Of a stretch of 64,000 nt of DNA, positions 12,002 to 24,130 are shown in pieces; position 1 is the stretch's first letter; each line of letters starts with the position of its first letter. The notes below the pieces were generated by a model. The model was not told where the DNA came from. It ran no database searches and saw nothing but the letters and a program-made list of their open reading frames with translations. The position numbers and the translations under genes were made by a program. Source of the DNA: Allium sativum (taxonomy: Eukaryota > Streptophyta > Magnoliopsida > Asparagales > Amaryllidaceae); NCBI GenBank assembly GCA_030737875.1, contig CM060912.1, positions 201,389,231 to 201,453,230 of the forward strand, in the 5' to 3' direction.

Positions 12002-12014
12002 AAGGAGGGGAGAA
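12002..12014 (+). other. Polypurine tract of element A
   Basis: AAGGAGGGGAGAA lies directly before the TG of the 3' LTR. Confidence 0.9.
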
Positions 12015-15000
12015 TGTAACAACCCGTATTTTCAATAACCTGTTATAACATAAATCGAGGCAGAATTTAATTTATAAATCTGAATCAAGGGAAACGGGCT
12101 ATGCCATTGCGTTCGTGTCGGAAAAATACGCGAAATAGAGTCCGAGTTTTCGAAAATCGGAGTCCGTATGACCCGATTAAGGCCCAACGAAGTTTTCAGA
12201 AAAATTCAAAGTAAAAACAGATTTCAAATTCAAGTTTGAATTTGGAAAATTAGGTCAGATTTGGGCCAGGCGGGAAAGTTCCCGCCAGAGCACCCAAGTC
12301 GACAGCCCTGTCGACTTGGGAGTCGACTTGGTTGGACCCAAGTCGACAGCCCTGTCGACTTGGCTGTCGACTTGGCTCAGCCGGGCAGTTTTGCCTGGTG
12401 CACCATTTTGGGGTTGTGTTGAGTTTGGGGGCCAGATTCGGTTTTGAGGGCTGAGATTGGAACTAGGGTTTAATCCTAAGGCTAGAACTAATCCTAATAT
12501 CTATAAATAAGACCCTAACCTAAGCCTAAATCAACATTATTCACTCATACAACTAAACTATGGCAAAATCATTCCTCTCATGGCCTCCACTCTCTTCATA
12601 AAATTCCTAAGATATTTCTATGAGAGATTTTCCATGCATACAAGTGTTTTCAAGCTTGTATAAGTGTCATTAGCTTGCATTCAAGTCAAGTTTCCATATT
12701 TACATCATAAAGCAAGGTTTTTTATTGATTTGGAGCTTGCATTTTGGGTCTATTTGATTGCATAAGGGCTTTGTCATATTTTTGTGTCTTCATAAGCATT
12801 GTAAGCCCTTTTCTACTTTCATATTTAAACTCTAAAGTTAAATGAATGATGCAAGTTTGGTTGATCATTATGATATGCAAGTTTGCCATGATATGCAAGT
12901 TTACTATGTCATGTTATGCAAGTTTGATATGTTATGCTATGCAAGTTTGCCATGTTATGATATGCAAGTTTATCATGTTATGTTATGCAAGTTTGCCATG
13001 TTATGATATGCAAGTTTATCATGTTATGATATGCAAGTTTATATGCAAGTTTGCCATGTTATGTTATGCAAGTTTGCTATGTTATGATATGCAAGTTTGC
13101 CATGTATGTTATGCAAGTTTGGGTGAATCATTTTACTCATGTTATCATGTTATGCAAGCTTACCTTGAGTATATGAACATAAAGCTTCAAGCTTTATGCT
13201 AAAGGTTGCATTTTGGCAACATGTAAGTTATCATATCCCTTATGGTAACTTGCATGTGAAGCTAAATGCGAACTTATGGCAACCTCTACATGTCATTTAT
13301 CACCATGTATCACTTATATGCTAAGTTTGGTTTTATGCATGCTTTTGAGGCCTAAAAATGTAATATGCAAGTATATGAACATATGTACATTTCATATGCC
13401 ACCATGTTAAACATGTGGCTTCAACACCTTTATGTCATGATTATGCCAAGTTCCCTCTTTCTATCCTTTATGCGCTATTGCGATATGTAAGCGATGGGAT
13501 TGCGTTTGGGGTTGGGTAAACTTAAAAGACATAAAAACATAAGATTGGGAATTTACCTATTAAGTTAGGTCTACCCATTGGGAATTTACCTTTTAAGTTA
13601 GGTCTACCCAAATGCTAGGAAACTTGTAATGTGTTTTGGAAACATGGTGGACATGACACTTAGAAAATATAAGTGTGACCAACTCGAGGTTGGGTTGAGT
13701 TTGTAGCGTAAACCTACCCGGAACCGACCGGCTTAACTAGTTGCTACAAACAATAGGACCCAATGTGAGAAGTTGGTCTTGTTGTACCTTGAACCCGAGG
13801 TTAGACCAAGTTGTGGCATAAAGCTACCCGGAACCGACCGGCTTAACTAGTAACCGCAACGAAGTCTAATGTGAGAGGTTAAGGCACGTTAATTAATTAA
13901 TGCCTCATGATTAGGGTTAAGTCATGGTCCACTTAATACTTAACCAATTTGGGCTTGGTAGATTAATCAGGGTTAAGTCGTGAACTCATCGTTACACTTA
14001 ACCAAGTTAATCCATGATTAGTAAAAGGGTTAAACCGTACTTAACCCACTAGAAAATCCTAGCAATGGGGGTCCACTCCAGCAGTAATCCCAAGTTCGTA
14101 TCATTAAGACCCTTGGGTCTAGGCTAGGGTGGGGGCACAATTACTGGACTTGAGGTAAGAGACCAAAAACGACGACAGAGTGGTACGCCGGTGTAGTTCC
14201 GGGCGGACTTTTGGTCGTGCACATAGTCCGAAGCCGGGGAAAACATGCACGGGTACTAGTAGATCGAGACTGTGCACTTATGTTTATGGTGTCCAGGGGT
14301 TGACACCCTAGGGCTTGATACACCCGACGGGAGACCCTGCACAGTCTGACTACAATTATGTTTGGGCCGCATTGACACCAACACGTGACGAGTTAGGCTT
14401 ATAGGGAGCCGATCGACTAGACCGTTTGGTTGGACTGCGTATTAGGGTCATTTCATGTTATTGGACCGCGTATTAGGGTCATTTCATGTTATTGGGCCAA
14501 AGCTTGGGCCAAGGGATCAATACTTGTTTATTCAAGTCATGTTAGTTTGCTAGTACACCTGTGGTGCAAAAGACCTTAAACCTGATTATGCGATGACACC
14601 TTTATCTACCTTGTTAGTTAATCATCATGCTAGTATGTTGTTATCCTTATGTTCATCCCTGCTTCTCATGCCAGTTAACTTTATCAGTTTACATTGATTG
14701 TAGTAGGGCTTACTCAGTCTTTTTGACTGACCTGTTTTCCTTTCGCCTCTTTTCTTCCGTTTCCCCCCTAGGTTCTCAGGGTGGGAATATTGGAGCTTAG
14801 CTTGGATTTCTGATCGCTTGCTTGTGGGATTTTAGCTCATGTACGGTCTTGACATGAAGCTAGCTATGGTTATCACTTATTTTGGGGATAGTACTTATGT
14901 ATTTCAGTTTTTCAGTGATGTTGTTTTTATCTAGACTTGTGTATTTGGAAAGTTGACATTATGTTGTACCAAACTTGTTTTGAAATAGTTTGAAATCTTC

Positions 15001-15152
15001 CGCTGTTTTACTTATCTTATTTACTCTGTTTATATATATACATATGTTCTTGTTCTGCCTTGATATATCATTATGCATGTTTACCTGATTCAAACGCCCC
15101 TCCAAAGTCAGGGTGCTTGCAAGAGCCACCCTGGCGGAGGTGGGGTGTTACA
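12015..15152 (+). repeat. 3' LTR of element A (3,138 bp)
   Basis: Nearly identical to 5427-8537 with scattered substitutions. A 31-bp tandem duplication (14430-14460 and 14461-14491) is absent from the 5' LTR and accounts for most of the length difference. The E2F-like palindrome is at 12269-12286, GTCGAC palindromes at 12293-12320 and 12337-12363, and TATAAATA at 12502-12509. Confidence 0.93.
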
Positions 15153-16295
15153 TCCTCCCTGGGGTCCTCTCCCGTTTCTTGGCCATACCTGGGTGTGAGG
15201 CTCGCGAATTGCTATGCTAATTAAAGTCGTGATTTGATCATCAACCACAAGACTTTGCTTTTCAATAAAGCCTTGATCATTTGCATCTCAGCATGCCACA
15301 TTTACAATTCACACCATACAACTGATGTCTATCGATATATAACCTCTAAGCTCATACGTCTCAGAGAAGAGTGTTAAGCAAGAGAATAAATTCTCCGCCA
15401 CCAAACAGATATATATTTAATAGAAATCAATCAATACAGAACGAAATCCAATGTCAGACACACATCCATTTACAAGTCCGTTCTGGGTCTGAACGAAACC
15501 GGAGGCACCTTATTCCTCGTCCCATATGTCCAATACAGGAGAGAGGTCCTCGCATATCCGGTCGATCTCCAAGTACGTCTGGACGATCACCAATTATTAC
15601 CTTGTCTTGGGTGTACAACCCAATCAAGACATCAGTAATCATCCATACGATGTGAAGATCTCCGGTCTTCAACCATCGTCGACTAATCGTCGAATCAGTT
15701 ATTCAGAATGGGTATAAACCCGACTTCCCGAATAACTCGTGTATTTTAAAATCAATAATCAAGTGCTATAAAAACACTATATACGCCTCATTCCAATTCA
15801 TAATATTCTTTTATTCAAACATTCATATCCTCTAGGAAAGGTTCCCATTAATTTTATCAAATATAAATTCTTTTAAATTTATACTTTAATCTCCCTTTGG
15901 ATGTCAATTCTAAACCAAATTAAGGTTTATCAACTAGTCGGGATTATCGAGCCTTATCGAAGTAATCATTTATTCATTAATCCTAATCCCAACCTATTCA
16001 TCCCATGGAGCAAAACTGGTAGTACTCCATATCTAACACCATAGTGTTATCGGTAAATTTAATTACCATTTCACATCCAAATCTAATTGAAGATTTAACT
16101 ATCACCTTGAGTAAAAACTGGTGGTACTCCATTCTCGATCATCTTCTAAATTTAACAATTTAAATTATCACATTTACATTTTAATCTAATTAAAGATTCA
16201 TTAAAACTCCACTTAGTTTTAATCTTCCAAAAATCATTAGTAATTATTATTTAACTTTGGGAAATCAAACATGGTGCATCGACAATCTACACCAT

Positions 16296-16436
16296 ACCAT
16301 TGATTTTTGCCGATATATAACCTCTTAGCTCGTACGTCTCAGAGAAGAGTGTTGAGCAAGAGAATAAAATTCTCCGCCACCAAACATATGTATATTTAGC
16401 AGAGATCAGCAATACGGTTCGAAATACAATGTTAGA
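16296..16436 (-). repeat. Duplicated LTR module in element F
   Basis: This stretch repeats 15325-15445 (ATATATAACCTC, then CGTCTCAGAGAAGAG, then TTCTCCGCCACCAAACA) with divergence. Elements C and D have one copy. E shows the same junction on its forward strand (about 37060-37098 continuing at 62695), so E and F form a subfamily distinct from C and D. Confidence 0.7.
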
Positions 16437-16457
16437 CATGTAATCCTATCTTTAACT

Positions 16458-16964
16458 GGGCTAAAGAGCCAATGTCATTTAAAACACAGTTCACGATAAA
16501 CCAAAAATCACATTCCATTAATAATGGAATCTTCACGGAAAACAGATCAATATGTAATCGATATCAATTTCCGTATCCGACTAATTATATAAATCGAATA
16601 ATGACAAAGCCTTTTAAATTCTATATATATTAGTAGTCATCCTCCACAAAAGCTCACTTCGATTATTACCAAATCGAATTCCATTCAATTCCAATTTCAT
16701 ATATTAAATTGGAAAACTTTACTTTGGAAAATTTCCATTAAATCTTAATAAAAGATTTATATATTCCAAATCACATTTTACTGTTAATCGGGTTAAAGAA
16801 CGAATTTCATTAAAAACACAGTTCACAATAAACCCAATTCACATTCCATATTATTCCAATTACTAAATATAACTAGAAACTCTAATAATCTTAATTAAAA
16901 GATTTATTCTTTTCACACGGGGTTTAAGAACAGTGTTATTTAAGACACCATTCATAACAAACAC
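16458..16964 (-). repeat. Three LTR hairpin repeats in F (16458-16502, 16790-16835, 16919-16964)
   Basis: Reverse copies of the motif whose arms GGGTT/AACCC, GAAC/GTTC and GTGTT/AACAC pair around a TTAAAT-like centre. The arms have drifted, but in each copy most of the stem can still form. Confidence 0.72.
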
Positions 16965-19900
16965 AAAATCCAATTTGATGTTAAATTTAAGGCTCTAAAC
17001 AGAAATTATATTGGCTTATATTCAATATCAAATTCTGAAACCAACACATATCGTATGGGGAATAACGATATATACCTATCTTCCAAATTCCTCCACAATA
17101 TCCGTATAGCCACATAATCCAATATTGAAATATTCCGAAGATGATTTCTATTCAAATCAATTCCAATTCATACATTGGAAAATTCTGGTTAGATTAGAAC
17201 CATTCATTAATCCAATTTATTTATTCAAAAACATTGGATTCTCATTCTAGTTATTAACTAGTTCATTTTGATAAAAATATGTTTTTATCTTTAAATACAT
17301 GGGATTTTTCATCCAAATTCATTCCAAATCATTTATTTTGATTTTACACAAATTATTAATATTTTTTAACAATTCTATTAAGGCCTGTACAGTCGGTTTC
17401 CAATAACGTCCACCGAACTGCATCCATAGCGACCTTTTCCAAATTTGATTTAGACATACTTTCAAATCCAACCGTTAGATTTCAAATCTCTTATATTCGT
17501 TGGAAATCTCTTTTTGATACAAACCCGATAGTTCCAGTTTTAGGAGAATCCGACGGTCAAATCTCCCGTAATGTCATATCGAAGTCAATGGTCGAAATTC
17601 GTGAACGGTCGCGGCACGACGCGTTCTATTCAGGCCATTATATATAATATATATATTATATATATCTCGTCGATTTCCATTTAAAACGTATTTTTTAAAT
17701 CGTTTATAAATTCGTTTTAAAACGATTCCCACTTTCATTTCAATTTTAAATTAAAATTGAATACTCCTTATCATTATAATATTTAAATGATAATATTTTC
17801 AAAATATTAGATTTTGAAATCATTTCCTTTTCGATATGCATTATAAAAATGAATAAAATTGATATAAATATTGCTCGCATTAAAATGACACATATCTAAT
17901 CAACATGGCTTCACGTACTTCAATATTTTCGTATCCATTCAAAATCGGACATCAAATTCACATTTGAATCCTTTTCTGGATATTATTTTAAAATATTCGT
18001 TATTTTAAAATATTCGTTCCTTTTTAATTGGAATCAGACCCAATCGATTACCATATATTTTATTTATATGGATTTCATACACAGCATGTACACAACAATA
18101 TTGATACACAATCATCCATCATCCAGAGTGCATTACAGAACTGCATAAGCATTAACTATATATAATTAACGCTTACAACAGTCTGTCAACCAATCAATTG
18201 ACATACAACTAAACAATTGGGATTAGTGTATGTCAAATATCATCCCAATACCCATGTGGGGTTTCAACCAACAAATACTGAATATTATTTGCGAAGTTGG
18301 GCGATATTTAAAATTTATCGTTCCAATCAATGTTAGTTAAATGGGTGTACATAAACAAATCGTCCGATTTGTAAATAAATATTTATTCTCATTTCAAGAG
18401 AATTTTATGTCATTCATATATACATTAAAAAAATTTAACGATAAAATATTTTATTCAACACATGAATATTTTATACAGTTCATGTACACATTAAAAATTA
18501 TATTTTTAACGAACAATATTTATTTCAGAAAATTTCGGCCTTATAACGGTGCGATATTAGTACCAGAGTAATGTCCAGCATTACCTCTCTCCTAATACTG
18601 GCTCGCACCATACACAATAATCACAACCAATTCAAACAATCACACATTCAATTTTACAATCACAATCCAAATTTCCACAATACAATCCAAACAAACAACC
18701 ATGGTTTGTATAATAAAAGTGTTGGGGGTTTCTAAGCTCCGTCTGCATCCTAGTATATACTATATAACTGTAAAATAATTAGAGTGAGAAGGAGTTCTCA
18801 CCGTCGGTTTCCACTCTGTCATTTTTTATTTGAAGATTTTATTTCTGTTCGAATTTAAATTTTCCTCCAATCTAACGTGCTCCATTTATATTCTAGCCAG
18901 TGTTGTAGCAAAGCTCTCGTTCCCATAATCACAACGTAACTTGAGTCATCGAATTTCGTCCTAGTACGAAAAAGTTACACAAGTTTATATATTAGTACAT
19001 TAATTAACTAATTACAAAATTAATTAAACTAATTAATTATCTTTAACTGCATTTCAATTCCCCTAATCCATCGTTACCCCGTCGTCTTCATTAACCCGCT
19101 CGAACCCAACACTTCCACCTTCTCTCTCCACCACATGAGCCACTACACACCACCATACCCAGATCGGAGTATCCCACAGCGAGGCCCTTCGCGAGATCCC
19201 CCAACGCCGTGACCATGGACGAACTTGGTGGGCCCCTCTAGCCTAAAATTACATGCGAACGTCTAGTCTTTGGAGCCAAAATTCGAGCTCAATTCTCAAT
19301 TAAATCTGATCACGTTCGTTCCACTTGTAGATCTCACTTAGACGAAGATTTTTTCCTTTGGGAGTAGATCGAAATATTGGGGGGTGGTGGAGATCGGTGG
19401 TGATCTTTGGGGGAGCGATTTTGGCCATAAAATCCTAGGGCCGGCGGGTTCAGAAAGGAGGAGGGCTTTGGCTCAAATATTCTTATATATATACATATTA
19501 TATTTATTAATTAATTTATTTCCAAAAATACCCGTTTATTGATACGAACTCCAAATCAAACCCAATGACTGTCGTCTCTAGCTAAATAACCCCATTTAGA
19601 ACACAATAGGATATGTTTCATAAGCCAGTTTTATCGTTTTGATCAGTTTTTATTTAAATTAAAATATAAATCAATATATATTGAATTTAAACGTATATTT
19701 TAATTTACCAGGGCCACATAATGACTCCAAAAATTCCAGAAAAATAAATCTAGCTATGATTCGATGATACGGTCCTAACAAAACTAATTTCGTTGAATTT
19801 GGAGACTGTTTGAAATAGGGCCATTTTCTGGTCGTTTTAATTCAACTGAAATTGAGAAAACACGTTTTCTTTTTCCACGCTCACATATTAATTTCAAAAA

Positions 19901-20410
19901 TTATGAAAATTGGAATCTAGCAATAATTTGACATTCCGGATCCAACAAAAGTGGTTTTGTAGAAAATGGAGGTCGTTTGCAAAATGGCTATTTTTAAGGG
20001 TCATATATTATATTTAAATATGTATAAATTCCATAGCGACTATTCTGAATTTTAAACTAGACATAACTTTCATTTATATTATGAAATCTCTATTTTTCAC
20101 ATTCATTAGAAAGATATAATTAAATAGATTCCAACGTTTCTTGTTTTACTGAAATCCGATTTATTTTGAATTCTGTAAATTCATTTGAAATTTGAAATTT
20201 AAAATCAAATTTTCAAACTACAACGCCATTTCAGGCTTGTTTTATATTTAAAATAAATTTATACATTCTAACTTCGATTTAAATAATTTTATAGTTGTTA
20301 TTATTTAAAATAAACCATTTTATATATTCAAAATCTACTAAAATAGCTAAAATAAAAAAAATAAAAATTTGGTTCTGAAAATCCGGGTTGTTACATTGTA
20401 TTTGAGTTAG

Positions 20411-20599
20411 TCATAATAGCTCCATATGTAGTAATTCAAGTGGTTGTACTGTTGAAATCACCTTTTTTGATTTAAAGGAAGATTTTGTTAATTTTCCAAA
20501 CTGACATGCATCACATAAATTTTCTAGTTTAAATTTTATTTTGGGTGAACCTCTTACTAGATCATTTATAGAAATCTTGTTTATGGTTTCAAAATTCAC
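20411..20599 (-). pseudogene. pol: copia GAG-pre-integrase / integrase zinc-finger fragment
   Basis: The 62-residue frame contains NFETINKIS, then LCDACQFGKLTKSSFKSK and PLELLHMELL. CDACQFGK is the CC half of the copia integrase HHCC zinc finger, and PLELLHM leads into the integrase core. The HH half just upstream is degraded. The domain ends at the F boundary before any catalytic residue of the core. Confidence 0.85.
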
Positions 20600-20698
20600 A
20601 TGACATAAACTTTTGTGTCATAACCAAGGATCATTTTTTTTGTCTAGTAGACACATACTTGGATTATTATTAACCGCCATGTTCAAGATATAAATATT

Positions 20699-21030
20699 TT
20701 AATCTATGTTTCCCTCGAAAATAAGATCCTGATTAGAATCTAATATGCTACATTTACTTTTGGAAAACGATATTTTAAAACCTTTATCGCAAAGTTGACT
20801 AATACTTAATAAATTATGTTTTAAATTTTTAACTAATAATACATCTGAAATAAGAGGTAAATTAGATATACTATAATTGCTCACATCGCCTTTGCCGATG
20901 ATATATCCTTTGGAGTTATCTCCAAATGTGACAGTTCCTCCTTTCGAGTAGATAATGTTTATCAGCATTTCCTTGTCTCCTGTCACATGTTTTGAGAAAC
21001 CATTGTCGAGAATCCATTTCCTCTATTTTT
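20699..21030 (-). pseudogene. pol: copia protease (retropepsin-like) remnant with altered active site
   Basis: It would cleave the gag-pol polyprotein. The readable part runs WILDNGFSKHVTGDKEM, then VTFGDNSKGYIIGKGD, then VLLVKNLKHNLLSISQLCDKGF, the standard order for a copia protease. The catalytic D-S/T-G is D-N-G here (codons at 20999-21007, one G-to-A change), and an in-frame stop lies four codons upstream of the W. Either lesion alone would inactivate it. Confidence 0.85.
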
Positions 21031-21171
21031 GAGTGGGACCTGCAAAAAATATAAAAGACGCTGGTACCCACGTCCTCCATTCGGGTCCTAAGAGTTATGT
21101 CTTAGGTAACCAAACCCATGAGGGTCCAGTGTCCTTTTTAAAAATATAATTGATATTATTATGCATAGTTT

Positions 21172-22776
21172 CTAAGAAATTTTAATATACTTATTCCTAA
21201 TCAAATGATTATTTGTTTTCAGAACCCATATACTAATATTTTTAGAAAACTTTTTCTTTGAAACAATATCTTGTTTCTTTACAGTAGGAATGACAGGTTT
21301 GCAAGATTTAGAATTTTTCTTAGCACTAATTTTCTGTACATATCCTAATTCTTTTTTGCTAGAAGTAGGTTGAGAATTTTCTAGAATTTTAAACAATTTT
21401 ACATTCTTAGAAATATCACCTAACTTTAACTTAAGACTAGAATTATCTAGTTCGATAATTTTAATCTTAGTTTTTAAATCATGATTTTCAGAGACAAGCG
21501 AATCATTCTTTTCTTTTTGAGCTTCAATTTCATGACTCAATAAAGAAAGTTGAGAATTTGCATTAAATAGAGATTCTTGTAATTTTCTAATTTCATCCTC
21601 TAAAATCTCTTTTTCATTTTTTGACAAATCTCTTTCAAATTTTGCTTTTTTCTTATCCTCAATTGCTTATTTGAACTTTCTTTTAAAATTATTTCTAGAT
21701 TCTAAAATTTCTGTATTAATTTCAATTGTTTCTTCACATGTAAAATCACTAACCTCGATCTCTTTTGCCATAAAGCACACATTTTCTTATTCATCGTCCC
21801 TATCACTATCACTTTCTGACGAAGAAGTGTCTGAATTATCCCATGTAACCGAGAAAGCTCGTCTTTTAGACTTCCTCTTTTTGTTATGATTTTTCTTTAG
21901 TTCGGGATAGTTCTCCTAAAAATGACCAGTTTTGTGGCAATTGAAGCACTTAACCAAGGATAGGTCAACCTTATTTTCTTTTGTAGAAATCTTCTTTGCA
22001 TTCTTCTTTTGACCCTTCTTATATTTCAGAAATTTTCTGAAATTTTTAGCAACAAATGCTATGTTCTCTTCATCAGATTCATCGTTTTCACCATGGAATG
22101 CTCGATTTTTCTTATCTTGAGCATGAATCTTTTTAGCATGCAAATTTACTTCATACGACATAAGATTACCAATCAACTCTTCGGGTTTCATGGTTGAAAT
22201 ATTGTTAGCTTCTTCGATAACTAAAAACTTTCTTTCCCATTCATCCGTCAAAGAATTTAAAATCTTTGATACTATCAAAATCAATATATTTTTCTCCTAA
22301 GCCTAATAAGGAATGATAAATATTTTGAAATCATGAATACATGTCATTAATAGACTCATTCTCATTCATTCTCAAATTTTGAAATTGATTTTTTAAGCAT
22401 GAATATCTTGCTTTGTTTAACCTTGCAAGTTTCTTCGTGAGTTACTTTGAGTGCTCGCCAAATTTCATATGCAATATTGCACATACAAATTTGGTTAAAC
22501 TCCTTTCTATCCAAGGCATAATGCAATATATTCATAGCTTTAGCACTAGCAGTAGTCTCTGCTTTTTCATTTGTGGACCATTCATTATAAGGTGTAGCAG
22601 GTTGTGTATATTCTTTTTGTGTAATATTCCAATCATCAAAACCATTGGTTTGCATATATATTCTCATACGTGTAACCCAATAATTATAATTTATGCCATT
22701 GGAAAAAGGGCACTCGTGCAGTAGATTGGCCTTCTGTGAAACCAGTGTTTGTGCTAGTACTATTGTTATTTTCCAT
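21172..22776 (-). pseudogene. gag: copia gag remnant
   Basis: The likely start is the ATG at 22776-22774. An extra T (A run at 22703-22707 on the + strand) shifts the frame just before PFSNGINYNYWVTRM, the typical start of copia gag. The UBN2-like region follows, then another shift near 22300 and a second segment (22284-21916) to the knuckle CFNCHKTGHF. There a TAG stop and a Cys-to-Tyr change destroy the CCHC. A third segment (21627-21172) is heptad-rich (KLQESLFNANSQLSLLSHE) and would form a coiled coil, as in copia groups with long gag such as SIRE. No intact protein is possible. Confidence 0.8.
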
Positions 22777-22821
22777 ATTAAATAAGTATCAAATAACGGT
22801 TGTAAGGTCAAATGATGTCCT

Positions 22822-22833
22822 GCCCTAATACCA
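22822..22833 (-). other. Degenerate primer binding site of the copia element
   Basis: GCCCTAATACCA on the + strand; in reverse it is TGGTATCAGAGC with two transitions. It lies two bases from the LTR boundary. Confidence 0.7.
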
Positions 22834-22835
22834 AA

Positions 22836-23234
22836 TGATAAGTCGTGTGACTTAGAGTAGGATCTTTCTATATGGAATATTACAGAATTGAATATGAAAT
22901 TCTAACTTTTATAATACAATAGTTATGCAAATAAATATTAAACAATATAAGTTATCACAGATAAGTAAATGCAGTAAGTAAAGTGACACTAGGAATTTTA
23001 TACTGGTTCGGACTTTCTGTTCTACATCCAGTCCCAGACTCCTTCTGGAATTTTACTATCAATGCCCTCTCTTCACCCGGAGGAACAAGTTCACAACAGA
23101 CCAATCCCTAACAAGGATTTCTTTCCTCAGCATCGACACATGACTTTAACAAACAATAAGAGTTTGACTTCTGATTTTGTTCTTGAACAGCACTGAATAA
23201 CCAACAATTGAGTACACCCGTCCTATAATCTTAT
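22836..23234 (-). repeat. 5' LTR fragment of the copia element
   Basis: Starts TGATAAG on the + strand and runs about 400 bp until H begins at 23235. Its other end is not in the window. Confidence 0.65.
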
Positions 23235-24130
23235 TGTAATGTCCCGAATTTTTTAACTGTTTTATAATAAATATTTAAACTTGTTTTAAATATTGAATTA
23301 GAAATATAAATGGATTTTAATATTGAATTTATCGATTTAATAATTGGTATACAATTTAATATCAAATATATTGAATTGACGTAATACAAGAATGATAAAT
23401 AATTTAATGCAGAGTTAAAACTGAGTCAAAACAATTCTATCGATTAATATAAATTCTAGTAGAATAAGAACGATAATAATTATATATTAATTATTTTGTT
23501 TGAAACCAATTTATATTTTTAATCGATTTAATTTAATCATCGGTTTAAATCGATATCTTTTCCAGACAATCGAATTAGACTCTGAAACTTATCCCAGTGT
23601 GTCCAGAATAGTGATGTAACCCTAGAGATGCTAGTCGCTACGTTTAAAACAAAGTTCGGTAACACAAGATTTTTTTTATCAAATATAACATTGATTTACA
23701 TCAAAACATATATTAAATAAACAAATAAAATAAAGAGGCCAACCTATTTAGCATCGCAGATCTCTGACTTAAATCGCATAGCCGATTTTTTCTTCTCGAG
23801 CAGAAAAGTTTGTTTCCCACTCTTGTTATCAAGCAAACAACAAAATTAATGGTGTATTTTACATAGGAAGTCAAACTTCAGATCCATTGTCCCCTTATTG
23901 ATTATAAATATCGCGACTCTCCCCATTTTCTCAAAAGCCTCAAATTAATAATCGCTCCTCCCATTCGAAAACATCAGTACTAGATCAATGTTGTGTTTCT
24001 ATATTTCCCCAATTCGAAGTGAAAAGATTTAATAATGGGCTGCACTCCATTTGTGAATCAAAATCAAACTATCGAATAAAAAGGGGAAATTAATTTCAGT
24101 ACTCACATCGCGAGCTCAATAATTATTACA
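23235..24130 (+). repeat. Segment H: unclassified LTR-like sequence
   Basis: Opens TGTAATGTCCCG, the same style as the gypsy LTRs here, and reaches ATTATTACA at 24130. A TTATAAATATCG box near 23897 followed by a CT-rich stretch looks like an LTR promoter and leader. The flanking five bases (CTTAT on the left, TGCGA on the right) do not match, so it is not a simple solo LTR. Either G is inserted into it, or its right end is lost. No gene seen. Confidence 0.5.

Larger units (their letters stand above)
5427..15152 (+). mobile_element. Element A: chromovirus-like Ty3/gypsy retrotransposon, inactive
   Basis: A complete insertion with TCCTC duplications at 5422-5426 and 15153-15157. LTRs are 3,111 and 3,138 bp, the internal region is 3,477 bp, and both a PBS and a polypurine tract are present. 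The internal region encodes gag with two CCHC knuckles, a broken protease, the linker into reverse transcriptase, and integrase debris. Most of RT and all of RNase H are missing. LTR length, PBS type, the DSGASHS protease and the gag layout fit the Tekay/Del chromovirus group; that placement is inferred because no chromodomain is readable. Element B is a related copy on the other strand. Confidence 0.92.
5175..20395 (-). mobile_element. Element F: reverse giant LTR interrupted by D and A
   Basis: In reverse this sequence follows the same order of modules as the element C LTR: end module first, then hairpins, TA block, GC-rich block, and the LTR start at 20395 (rightmost bases CCGGGTTGTTACA on the + strand). 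Element A splits it at 5426/15153 with a perfect TCCTC duplication. D lies at its left edge, so about 840 bp of its end module should lie left of the window beyond D. Without A it covers about 5.5 kb here, so the whole LTR would be about 6.3 kb. No internal domain follows it on the right; it abuts copia sequence directly. It is therefore a solo LTR or the terminal LTR of an element whose rest lies to the left. Confidence 0.75.
15158..20395 (-). repeat. Element F, main fragment right of A
   Basis: A reverse LTR of the giant-LTR superfamily. It holds the end module with an internal duplication (15325-15445 and 16296-16436), three hairpin repeats (16458-16964), the TA block with its conserved patch (about 17560-17660), the GTGAGAAC-type block (about 18780-18810), a GC-rich cassette (about 19060-19460) and the LTR start (ending 20395). 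In the sense direction a TATATATATAAGAATA stretch near 19480-19500 precedes the GC-rich cassette, suggesting a promoter and transcribed leader. No gene found. Confidence 0.8.
20396..23234 (-). mobile_element. Decayed Ty1/copia element, truncated
   Basis: Read from right to left: a 5' LTR fragment, a degenerate tRNA-Met PBS, gag with zinc knuckle and coiled coil, protease, and the start of integrase. Sequence stops at 20396 where F begins, so the remaining integrase, RT, RNase H and 3' LTR are missing here and would lie left of F and D. On the right, element H interrupts the LTR at 23235. Frameshifts and stops in every domain make it clearly older than the intact nested elements. Confidence 0.85.

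Noticed and set aside
23235..24130. H as a solo LTR with its own target duplication
   Set aside because: Flanking five bases CTTAT and TGCGA do not match.
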